Below are positions 33,755-43,565 of a DNA stretch of 64,000 nt, in pieces. The notes beneath the pieces are model-generated. The model was not told the origin of the DNA, made no database searches, and worked only from the letters and a program-made list of their open reading frames with translations. The stretch is from contig VIIQ02000029.1 in the NCBI GenBank assembly GCA_007449985.2, positions 274,001 through 338,000 on the forward strand, given 5' to 3'. Numbering within the stretch: the stretch's first letter is position 1; the number at the start of each line of letters is the position of its first letter. The position numbers and the translations under genes are program-made. The stretch comes from Desmodesmus armatus (lineage: Eukaryota > Chlorophyta > Chlorophyceae > Sphaeropleales > Scenedesmaceae).

Positions 33755-34653
33755 CGGGTAGCAGGGCAACCCTGCCTCACGGAATGGGCTGCAGCTGACG
33801 GTGACCCTGCTGCTGCGGCTGCGTGGAGCACAGCGAGCAGCCATGTGCGTGCGTCTGCAGCAACTTGAGCTGCAGCTGCCAGATGGGCTGCTGATGGGGG
33901 ACCTGCAGCTGCAGCTGTGTGGAGCTGAATGAGCAGCTGTGTGTGTGGCTGCGGCAGGGTGGGCTGCAGCTGCAACAGCTTCGGTAGTGACGGGGGGCTT
34001 GACGTGTGGTTGCATTACCCTGGGACTGCATGCGTGTACTATAGCACTGCATGGTATCCATACTTTCTACAGGGTGCATGAGGAGTTTCTGATTGCTGTC
34101 CCTGACCATGATGCACGCGCTGCCGGTCAGTGACGGTACCAAGTAGACAGGGCGTACAGCTGCACCGGTACCCTTCAATGTGTCTTGGTCGGGAAGGGCA
34201 GCTGCCCACATGCATCAATAATGTGATCTAGGGCTTTTGGCTTACCTTTTGTGTGCAACTGCTGCTTTGGGGCAACAGACTGGTCGAGAACAGCCTGGCA
34301 GTTGGTGCACCTGTCACATTTGAACATCGAGGCCATGTCCAATCGCTGTTGTTGACTGGTGCAGCATGGTGCAGCATGGTGCTCACAATTCTTCGTGCTT
34401 GCTTGCCTAATCTCTGGGACAGTTCCGAGTTTTCAGTCCGTTGCCTGTTGTCTCCTCTGTAGCGCGTTGTCGCATCTTTCTATGACGTGGCAGCACTAGC
34501 AATTCTTGACGGTGGCACTCAGCGCGTACACGCCAGGTATCCGCTGCTGACAGTGCACACCCCAACAGTTTGGAAGTGTGGCTAAGTCGTGCAATGCAGC
34601 ACAAACCCGGTCATTTTTAAGCAATTCTGGCTCCCTGACCAAGCTACAGCACC
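33755..34653. other. Aurora 3' flank and intergenic
   Basis: 33780-33970 contains two imperfect copies of a CTGCAGCTG-rich unit of about 90 bp just after the Aurora stop codon, probably in the 3' UTR. Nothing else is recognised. Confidence 0.4.
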
Positions 34654-37600
34654 ATGTACCAGTTAGTCAGGGACAGGGAGCTATCACCATGCAGCGAGCG
34701 CCACTGCAGGCATGTCCTGTCCTCAAACACAGCATGTGTGCAGCGCATGGAGCTGCAGCAGCGACTGGAGGGTCATCATGGCTGTGTGAACACCGTGGCC
34801 TTTGACACAGAGGCGGGAAACATCCTCATAAGCGGCAGTGATGACATGCAGATCATGCTGTGGGACTGGGAAAGAGGTGGGCATGCAGGGGGTGGTTGAG
34901 CAGGCGTAACCATTGCACCAACTGTTCGTCAAAGCGTCAGCAGACCCCTGAAGCGGTTGGTCGTCCTCGTATGGTTGTTTGTTGCTGTCCTCAACGCCAG
35001 CAATGATCAGGCACTTTCACGAAGCAGGTGCACATCTGATGCGTGTGAGCTGTGCAGATGTGCAGATGTGCAGGTGTGTGTGCTATGCAGGCCATGTGCA
35101 TTGTGTGGCCAGTGCGCAGCACAGCAAGGTAAATTCAGCCACATACTGCTACACATACAGCCCAGCAACCATCATGCTGCTGCATGCGTTGCTTGCAGGC
35201 ACGCCTCGCCTCACCTTCAGCAGCGGGCACACCAACAATGTCTTCCAGGCCCGCATGATGCCCCACAACGGCGGCAGCAAGATTGTCACATGTGCAGCAG
35301 ATGGGCAGGTGCGTGGCAGTGGGGGCAACATGTGCCAAGCCTCTGCTTGCCACCCCAGCTGGTGGTGTTGATGGGCGGTGTTGGGGGGAGGGGGTCTTCC
35401 CCCTCTGCGCATGCTGCCCATCCTTGTCTTTCAGTCGGCCTGTGTCGGCGCCTGGAGGTGCCACTACACCCGTTTCGCCCCGCCCTCCCCAGTTGTGCCC
35501 CAACTCAACCATCACTCAAATTGTCTGTTCCTTTCCACCCCTCCCCCCTCCCTGCCCATGCAGGTTCGTCTGTGTGAGATCCCTGAGGGTGCATTATTCC
35601 CTGTCATTGTCCCCCCTGTGCACCCGTTCAGTGGTGGGCCCTCAATCCCCCCCCCCCCCCCCACGCATGCTGCTGTTGGTTCTTTGTATTCAGGCTCGTC
35701 TGTGTGAGCTCCCTGGGGGTGCCAGCAGCTCATCAGTCACCAAGTTCCTGCTGGGCCTTCCTCTGCACATCCCCCCCTCCCTTGAGTTTCAATCTGCTTG
35801 TGTCAGTCTGCCTGTGCCAGGGCCTGCAGGTGCCACCACACCTCGGCCCCGCCCTCCCCAATTCTGTCCCCAATTCAACCCCTCCTCAAACTCTCTCTCC
35901 CTTTCCTCCCCCCCCCCCCCTCCCTCCCCGCCCATGCAGGTTCGTCTGTGTGAGCTGCCTGAGGGTGCCAGCAGCTCATCAGTCACTAAGTCCCTGCTGG
36001 GCCAGCACTACAGCAGGGCACACAAGCTGGCTGTAGACCCGCTGTGCCCAGCACACTGCTTCTACAGCTGCGGGGAAGACGGACTGGTGGGTTTCACACG
36101 CAGCGCACATGCGCGGGGGTGGGGGTGGGTGGGTGGGGGGGGGGGGGGGGGGGGGGGGGCGCGGGGGGGGGGGGGGTCTGGGCTGTTGCTGCTTGTGGAG
36201 GGGTTTCACATCAGCGCATGACCGCTCTGTCAGCTGTTGTGGCACCACCCACTCACCCATGCATGAACCTCCCCCAATCTCAAGGAGTCACACATACACA
36301 TAACAGCCTGTCAAGTTGATTTTCAAGCTGGACACCATATCCTAGCATGTGACTGCTCTGCCACCCCCCCTCCTGCAGGTGCTGCATTATGACCTGCGCT
36401 GTGGGACCGGAGTGCCTGATCGGGGGGGCACACGCGCCCCTGGCGGCACCAGCAGCAGCAGCACAGGTGGCAGCAGGAGTGGCGCACGTAGGAAGCTGCT
36501 GGCCTGCAGGGGCTACAGCAGGAGCAGAGGCATGACACGGGAGGTGGGTGGGGTGCTGGGTGGGTGGGGGGGGGGACTGAGTGGGGGGCTGTGGTGGGTG
36601 GGGTGGGGTGGAGTGCTGGGTGCTGGGTGTCAAATTCGGAAGATGTGGCAGCAGCCAGGGTGGCAACTGGATTGGCACAAAGCAGGGGCAACAGCAGGAG
36701 CAGAGGGGGTGCCAACGGATGTGGGTGGTGTGGTGTGGGCAGTGAGGATGGCATTTTGAATGTGTAGTGTGTTTGTTGTGCAAATTCACACACTGAATTT
36801 GGAGCACATTGGAGTACATGGGAAAAGGGCCCATCATCTGCGCATGCACTGCGGGGTGGTGGATACAGGGTGTATGTGTTGAAGGGAGACGCAGATGCAC
36901 CATCCTCAAGCAAGGAAGGTTGTGCAAGATTTCAAAGAGGGGTGGTCAAGCAGAGGCTGTATATACATGTGTGAGTTTGGAATGCACTACAGGGTGCAGA
37001 ACCCGGTCTCAACTGGTTGTTGTGCTGCTGCAGGTGTGTGGCATAAATGCCATCCACGTCAACCCCCTGCTGCCCTGGCACTTTGCACTGGGGGCGGCAG
37101 ACCCCTGGACCCGTGTGTATGACGTCAGGTAGGTTGGGTTGGGGTTATTACGGGGAAGGGGTGGAAGTTTGGAGCGACTAGGTAGGTCGCAACAAATGTA
37201 CTGCTGGGCGGTGCGCTCTGCACTTTGAACACACTATTGCTTTGGGTGGACTGGAATTGTGTACACACAGACTATGTGTTGTGGGGAAGGGGGGTGCCAG
37301 CAATGTGCTCTTGACATGAGTTTGATGGGGCAACTTGGCCTGATTGCTAGTTGATTGGGGTACCCCACTTCGTGACCCCCCCTGCGTCAGCGCATCTGGG
37401 AGCTGTTTCCATGGACAAGCGTCAGCTGTTGTGGGCTGTGAGAAAGTTACATTCCTGTGCTAGGCAGAGCCGCAACCACGTGGCTTTGTTGTTGGTTTTC
37501 CATTGATGTGATGCCACTCTTGCCTGCTGTGTAGGCGTACAAGGGATGAGTCAACCTCAGACATGATTGGTCCACTCACAAGGCAGCAGGTAAGACTGCC

Positions 37601-39113
37601 CTGCTGTCCTGGCCCCAACCCTGAACCCTACAGCCATGTCGCTCAGATGCCTAACACAGCCTCATGGGCTGCACACTCTCTCAGCAGCCGACTTTGATGG
37701 GTCTGCAGCTGCTGATACACATGCTGTGCTGCGCTGCGGCTTGCGCTATGCCATCAGCTGTGCTGTGCTGCAATGGAACATGGTGTGGTCACGCTTGCTG
37801 GATGGCGTGCTTGCATACCGCACGCTCAAGTTTGCATCCAGCACCTCTGCCCAGTCCGATAAGCCAGTTGGCCCTGAGTTGTCGTGCCGTGTGCTGTGGC
37901 GTGGCGTCCTATGCTGTGCTGCCTGTTGCTTTTTATGGTTTTACCAGGGGGGAGCTGCCTGTTGCTATCCCTGCAGGCTCAAGGCCGTATCCACCACCAC
38001 AGCTCCCCCTTGTTTTATGAGCCAGTTGGCCCTGTCGTGCTGTGTCGTGTGCTGTGCCGTGTGCTGTGCCACACTGTCCCTTGCTGTGCTGTGCTACCTT
38101 TGACCATCCCTGCAGGCTGAAGGTCGCATCCACCACAGCACCTCTGATCACCAGTGGCCCTGCTGTGCTCTGTGCTGTGTTACGCTGTCCTACATGCTGT
38201 GCTGCCCATTGCTGCCCATTGCTGCCCATTGCTATCCCTGCTGCAGGCCCAAGGTCGTATCCACCACAGTACATCTGCCCTGTCTGATGATCCAGTGGCC
38301 CTGCTGTGTCGTGCCGTGTGCTGTGCCCTGCTGTGCTGCTCCCTGCAGGCTCAAGGCCGTATCCATCATAGCACATCTGCCCTGTCTGATAAGCCAGTTG
38401 ACCCTACCGTGCTGTGCCGTGTGCTGTGCCACGCTGTGCTGCTCCTGCAGGCTCAAGGACGCATCCACCACAGCACATCTGCCCTGTCTGATGACCCAGT
38501 GGCCCTGCTGTGCCCCCATCACCTGTCAAGTGGGGCCAGCCCTGGCAGCCTGATAGGTGACCCCCATGTGACGTGTGTGGCATACAGCAAGCAAGGGGAG
38601 CTGCTGGCCTCGTATAATGATGAGGTGGGTGTAGGGGGCCAGGGGTGGGAAGAGAAGTGTCTACACGCGGTGAATAAGCAGCTACGCTGCAAACAGACCG
38701 CCGGAACGAAAGGTCGCAGCAGAGGTGTGGGACTGGATTTGAGCTAGTGCTGTATGTTTGTTTGTTTGGGCGCCTGGGTGTCGCCAAAGAAGATGCTGCA
38801 AGGGTGTAGGGTGTGTGGTGTTGGGCAGGGAGGTGTGTGCAGTGGATGCACTGGCAGGGGCGGGGAAGGAGGGCCGGTGGCGACTGGGCCCTTACCAAAG
38901 TATTAGTGAGACGCAAAACCTTTGAGGACAGGGGCTGAGATTTCCGCTTTTCTGTGATCTGCAGGACATCTTTCTCTTTGGCTCACAAGCAGCCAAGGGC
39001 AGCTCAGGCGGCAGCAGCAGCAGCAGGCAGCGACAGGAAGACGGCAGCAATGGTAGCGGCAGCAATGGCAGCGGCAGTGGCTCTGCCCAACAAGCTACAG
39101 GGGCAGGTGTCCT

Positions 39114-39148
<35 letters not shown>

Positions 39149-42100
39149 GACCTCAGGGCTCCAACAAGCTGTCTCCATCCAGGAGGCCCAGGGCAGCTGC
39201 AGAGGCAGCAGACACAGCAGCAACAGCAGCAGCAGCAGCAGCGGATGGCAGCAGTGGGGTGAGGTATGTGTTGGAGGAAGAGGAAGAGGGGCGGCCACGT
39301 TGGCGGCGGCGGCAGCGGCTGGTGTCGGCGGCTGAGGCTGCTGCTGCTCCTGCTGCTGGTGGTGGTGGCAGTGACGCTGCTGCTGCTGCTGCTGCTGGCG
39401 GTAGTGACGCTGCTGCTGGCGGCGCTGGTACTGGGCACCTAGACGTTATGGACGTGCAACAGCATCAGCAGCTAGACCAGGAGGAGGGGGGCACCCAACA
39501 GCAGCAGCAGGAGCAGCCGCCTCCTGAGCAGCACCCCAAGCAGCAGCAGCAGCAGCAGTTGGCTTCAGGAGCTGAGCTATCACCAGGTGACACCGGTGAC
39601 ACACACAGACAGCAGCGGAGCTCAGCAGGACTGTCACCCACTCCGGCGGCAGCAGCAGCAGCAGCAGGGCAGCAACCGTCTGAATCCCTTACACCCGGTC
39701 TGACTACAGCCGGTGCAGTAGCAGCAGCAGATGGATCACCACCACCAGCAGCAGCAGCAGCAGGCGAAGCAGGAGCAGCAGCAGCAGCAGCAGCACCTCG
39801 TGTTGGTGGCATTCACCTGCCAGATGCTGTGTCTGCTTACGAGGCTGTGCCGGGTGGCAGGTTTTATGGCACAGACAGCAGCAGCAGAGACGGAGTGGTG
39901 GCCAGCTACTTTGGACACAGGAATGCAGCCACAGTAAGTGGATTGTTGCTTCAAATTAGAGGAGGGTACCCTGCTGTGCTTGCAGTGCTGAATTACTTGC
40001 AGGGGACACACTGCTTGCCGCATGTTCAGGTCACAGCCTCCGATCCATTTCTCACTCACTCATTTGCTCAGTCACTCAGACATGACACTCATTTACCCAC
40101 CCACCCAACCCCCGCTGCTGCAGCTCGCACCAGGTTACTAGAATGTCCCAGTAACACAAATGCCGCTTGTTACACGTGTGCTGGACCCCCCTCCCCTCTC
40201 CCCCCCCCCCACCCCCCCTCCCACCACTACCCCCACCCCAGGTCAAGGGTGTGTCATTCTTTGGTGAGGATGACGAGTATGTGTGCAGCGGCAGTGACTG
40301 TGGGCACGTGTTCCTGTGGGACAAGGTGCGCGGCACTGTGGTGTTGTGGGAGGAGGCTGACACTGAGGTGGTTAACTGCCTGGAGCCTCACCCGCGCCTG
40401 CCGTTGGTGCTGGCAACATCAGGTGGGTTGTGCTTGATTGCAGTTGGTTGAGTGTGACACAGGACGCCTGACTCAAAAATGCAAGAAGCAGGCAAGAAGA
40501 AGTGTTACACCATAATCAGGCAGCAGGAAGAAGTGTTACATTGTGATCAAGCAGCTAATGCAAACGGACGGCAGGAACGAAGGGTGCAGCAGACACGACA
40601 AGGGGACTCAGGCAGCAGGGAGAAGTCTCCACCTTGAACCTGCAAACTGCCTCCATCGCCAGTCCAGCTGGTGTGCGGCCCTGCAAAACCACCCAAGTAA
40701 TGATGATGATGATGATTTGTGTTACATTGGGGCCTGTCAATCCAGACCATAAGCTGCCGACCAGTGGCAACCGGGGACACCAATCCATTATCCCCCCAAA
40801 AGTAACAAGGCGCCACCTATGACCTGCCTTTTTCAGCAAGTACCTGCGATACACACAGAGTTAACTGACATGCAAGCATGTGCAAGGCATCGAGCATGGA
40901 AAGATGCGGCCTTGTGAAGCGCACATGAACATGGCAAGCATGACTCAGTGACAGGCTCTTGCTGTCCAGTGTGAGCATGTACAAGTAAGAGTGCAGCAAG
41001 GCTGTGCAACCCAAGTAGCAGTAGAAGAAGAAGAAGAAGGGGTTACAGGGCGACACACGCAGCTACGCTGCAACGACACCCAGCATCGGAAGGGAACCAA
41101 AGTCCTTTGCAGGACCTACAAGGACGGGAACAGACAGCACGGAAAGGAGAGAACCCGCCACCATAGATGTCTGCAGAGGAGACTGTCTGAAAGGAGGGGA
41201 CCACAGGCAAGGCTTCAACCCCACAAAGCCAGCCACACAGACAAGAGGGCTTCCACCAGTACCAAGCCGAACACACACCCCCATGCCCCCGGGGCGACCA
41301 CTTCGAACACAATGTGGAAGAAAGGCTCCAGCTGTGCTGCGATACACATCCCCAAGACAGGTGCCCGGGGTGTCAGAGCGACACCTTTGTATACCGGGCT
41401 GCCCCAAGTCAGCGCGCCCAAGCACCTACACCGTTCACAGGCCAGCAGGCCAGCAACACTGCCCCCTACAACCAGGCCCAAGGCCACTGCATGGCCCTTG
41501 CCTGTGTTCTGCTGCCACTGCTGCTGCTGCAAGTCATGATGATGATTTGTGTTACATTGGGGCCTGTCAATCCAGGCCATAAGCTGCCGACCAGTGGCAA
41601 CCGGGGACACCAATCCATTATCCCCCCAAAAGTAACAAGGCGTGCAAGTAGCAGTAGTCAAATGAATGAATGAATGAATGAAGGTGTAGCAGTAGTCAAT
41701 TTGCAGCACCTGCCGGGGTGGTTGCGAGCCCCATTTGGCCAATATTCGCGCCCCAAATTTTGCCGCCGAAATGCTAAACCCTGACGAGATCTGGGATTCC
41801 TAGATGGCTTGATTTTGCTGATTTGCACGACGAGGTGGCCGAGCGGTCTAAGGCGCACGGTTCAGGTCCGTGTTCGAAAGAGCGTGGGTTCGAACCCCAC
41901 CCTCGTCAGAGAACACGCTGGGATATCCCAGCGCGCCCATTATTGTTTTTTGTGCCCTTGTGACATGCTGGGATATCCCAGCGCGCCCATTTTTGCTTTT
42001 TGTGGCCCTTGTGACATGCTGGCTCCACTTATCAGCCCTCTGAATGGGGCCCCCTCTTCCTGTGGGTGTGTGAAACCCGTGTAACACCTTCATTCATTCA

Positions 42101-42957
42101 TTCTGTGGGTGTGTGATTTGGCATGCTGGTCCTGTGCTGCAGGCATCGAGCATGACATCAAAGTCTGGGGCCCCACGGCGCCCAGACCGATGCCACCCCC
42201 AGCTGCGGCACTGCGACGTGCTATGGCAGCCAACCAGCGCGCGCGCCAGTCAGCTCGAGATGCGTACTCGGAACCGGAGCACTGGCTGGTGCAGCTGCTG
42301 GCTGCACAGCGACGCAGGTGTGTGGGCTTCAGGGAAATAGGTGCAAGCCTAGTGGAAGTACAAACTAATGTGTTTGACACCTGCACATGGAGTCTGTGTG
42401 TGGTCTGTGGGGGTGTGACAAAGAGGGATGCGACGGGTGTGCATGCGCAGTGGTGGTGTCCGCTTTGCATCAGGTGGCACAAGCATTGCGAATCATCCGC
42501 ATCAAGTTGATGAGGCACCCTCAGCTAGCTATGGGTCACCTGGTGTCACTGTCTGATGGCTTGACTGTGGTACCGCACATGGCAACTGCCGCTTGTCCGT
42601 GATGGCACATGCAGGACCATGGCTCGCAGAAGGCGAGCAGCAGCGGCAGAAACAGCAACAGCAGCAGCAGGAACTCCTGACCAACCAGCAGGTGGCGCAG
42701 GCACAGCAGCAGCGGCGGCGGCAGCAGCAGCAGAGGAAAGTGATGACGAAGAGGAGTTACTGCTGCCGCCTGGCGGAGTCCGCATCGTGTGGTCGGGGGC
42801 AGGGGGGAGGCATGGGCGGCGGCACCGGCAGCAAGAACAGGGGGAGGAGGGTGAAGGGGACGGGGGCGAGTCTGAGGGGGCCCTCAGCAGCAGCGAAGAT
42901 GATGGTGCAGACTCTATGGATGAGGACAGTGACGGGCAGCCCTGCCAGATCAGCTAA
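34654..42957 (+). CDS. DCAF8-type WD40 protein (DDB1-CUL4 substrate receptor)
   Basis: Eleven exons in phase: 34654-34876, 35199-35308, 35940-36086, 36379-36543, 37034-37128, 37535-37589, 38451-38624, 38965-39933, 40242-40422, 42143-42317, 42615-42957; 878 residues. WD40 blades match the DCAF8/WDR42 family: [61 protein letters not shown]...[58 protein letters not shown] and [12 protein letters not shown]. The YDLR and YDVR motifs fit the D-x-R boxes that dock DCAFs to DDB1. Exon 8 inserts about 290 residues of Gln/Ala/Gly low complexity between DIFLF and YFGHRN, where relatives have a short loop. The C terminus is acidic and Ala-rich. Upstream exons could be missing. Introns 2, 4, 6 and 9 hold ghost exon copies or mobile elements. 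Confidence 0.9.
35564..35770 (+). repeat. two ghost copies of the 5' edge of DCAF8 exon 3
   Basis: Ghost one, at 35564 after CATGCAG, encodes [10 protein letters not shown]. Ghost two, at 35694 after ATTCAG, runs [17 protein letters not shown] and on to about 35759. The real exon at 35940 starts [17 protein letters not shown]. Upstream intron sequence (about 35430-35560) is also repeated ahead of the real exon (about 35800-35939). Confidence 0.9.
36114..36177 (+). repeat. 64-nt G-tract in DCAF8 intron
   Basis: Almost pure G with a few T and C interruptions. It has strong G-quadruplex potential on the coding strand and is a likely sequencing-error hot spot. Confidence 0.9.
36684..36730 (+). 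repeat. ghost of the 3' edge of DCAF8 exon 4
   Basis: GGGGCAACAGCAGGAGCAGA followed by a GTGGGTGGTGTG stretch mirrors the exon end at about 36508-36555 (GGGGCTACAGCAGGAGCAGA, then GTGGGTGGGGTG). Confidence 0.65.
37821..38410 (+). repeat. five ghost copies of the 5' edge of DCAF8 exon 7
   Basis: Copies begin near 37821, 37977, 38116, 38247 and 38349; the real exon starts at 38451. Copies two to five are each preceded by a CAG acceptor and repeat the coding start [20 protein letters not shown] with few changes. Spacing is about 100-155 bp and includes a GTGCTGTG-rich intron segment. Confidence 0.92.
40700..41008 (-). mobile_element. 5'-truncated LINE 3' end with (ATC)n tail, 9-bp target duplication
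   Basis: Inserted in reverse orientation in DCAF8 intron 9. Read on the minus strand it ends ...CCCCAATGTAACACAAATCATC with ATC repeats. ACCCAAGTA flanks it at 40691-40699 and 41009-41017. The same 3' end occurs in forward orientation at about 44700-45035. Confidence 0.85.
41025..41644 (-). mobile_element. chimeric retro-insertion ending in (TTC)n, 13-bp target duplication
   Basis: CAAGTAGCAGTAG flanks it at 41012-41024 and 41645-41657. Read on the minus strand it begins with a piece of the (ATC)n-tailed LINE 3' end, continues into a different sequence of about 480 bp, and ends CCCTGTAACCCC followed by TTC repeats. Two 3' ends are thus joined in one insertion. Confidence 0.85.
41829..41908 (+). 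tRNA. tRNA-Leu (anticodon CAG)
   Basis: The acceptor GACGAGG pairs with CCTCGTC (41901-41907), with discriminator A at 41908. The A box TGGCCGAGCGG, B box GGTTCGAACCC and a long class II variable arm are present. The anticodon CAG is at 41863-41865 in the loop TTCAGGT. No intron. A T-run for Pol III termination follows at 41945. It lies inside an intron of the DCAF8-type gene. Confidence 0.97.
41917..42022 (+). repeat. 50-bp direct repeat headed by palindrome
   Basis: GCTGGGATATCCCAGC, a perfect 16-bp palindrome, recurs at 41917 and 41967, with a partial third start near 42018. Each is followed by GCGCGCCCAT and a T-rich segment. It lies directly downstream of the tRNA-Leu gene. Confidence 0.85.
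42078..42101 (+). mobile_element. isolated retroelement tail TGTAACACC(TTCA)n
   Basis: CCCGTGTAACACC followed by TTCATTCATTCATT. The same tail occurs at 43444-43466. I cannot delimit the 5' end of the insertion. Confidence 0.55.
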
Positions 42958-43151
42958 GTGTGGTTGTTGCTTCGCATCACTAGACACAAGTTGTTCGAGG
43001 GTGCTTTTGCATGTTGGCTTGTGACGGTCTGTGTCGCAGCCAAGATATTCAGTTCCCTGCTGCTAATGCAGATGACACTTGCTTGTGGAGAATGTGGCTA
43101 ATCCAGATGACACATGCTTGTGGAGAATGTGGCAGGATGTTGTCATGTGTG

Positions 43152-43342
43152 AGAAAAACAATAACGGGCGCGCTGGGATATCCCAGCGTGTTCTCTGACG
43201 AGGGTGGGGTTCGAACCCACGCTCTTTCGAACACGGACCTGAACCGTGCGCCTTAGACCGCTCGGCCACCTCGTCGTTCTAATCAGCGAAATCAGGACCT
43301 CCAGGAACCCCAGATCTCGTCAGGTTTTAGCACTTCGGCAGT
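43152..43342 (-). repeat. inverted second copy of the tRNA-Leu repeat
   Basis: This is the reverse complement of 41764-41951. Identity is complete across the tRNA, high for about 45 bp downstream (including the palindrome) and lower over about 65 bp upstream. Duplication therefore extends beyond the tRNA. Confidence 0.85.
43197..43276 (-). tRNA. tRNA-Leu (anticodon CAG), second copy
   Basis: Sequence identical to the tRNA at 41829-41908 but on the minus strand, 240 bp after the stop codon of the DCAF8-type gene. All stems, boxes and the long variable arm are intact, and a T-run follows on the minus strand near 43158. Confidence 0.97.
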
Positions 43343-43419
43343 TTGGGTCCCTGAGCTTACATGGTGTGGGCTGGGTCTTTCGGGGATCTCAATGTAACGA
43401 ACAATGAATGAATGAATGC
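43342..43419 (+). mobile_element. LINE 3' tail with (TGAA)n
   Basis: GTTTGGGTCCCTGAGC through TGTAACGAACAATGA and TGAA repeats. This is a very short 5'-truncated copy of the tail stacked at 45039-45335. Confidence 0.75.
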
Positions 43420-43507
43420 AGTTGCTTTATGCTTTATGCTTTCCCGTGTAACACCTTCATTCATTCTTTATGCTTTATGCTTTATGCCTTGTACATGTTT
43501 GCATGTT

Positions 43508-43552
43508 TGCGTAGCTGCGTGTGTCGCCCTGTAACCCCTTCTTCTTCTTAAA
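43508..43552 (+). mobile_element. 45-bp retro-insertion with 13-bp target duplication
   Basis: ATGTTTGCATGTT flanks it at 43495-43507 and 43553-43565. The insert is only the last bases of the (TTC)n-tailed element (GTCGCCCTGTAACCCC plus TTC repeats). Confidence 0.8.
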
Positions 43553-43565
43553 ATGTTTGCATGTT

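Noticed and set aside
33526..34211. Overlapping minus-strand open frames after the Aurora gene
   Set aside because: They are low-complexity shadows of CTGCAGCTG repeats and Aurora coding sequence with no recognisable motif.
41848..42093. Open frames that run through the tRNA-Leu gene
   Set aside because: The tRNA folds perfectly and occurs twice identically; the frames are incidental.
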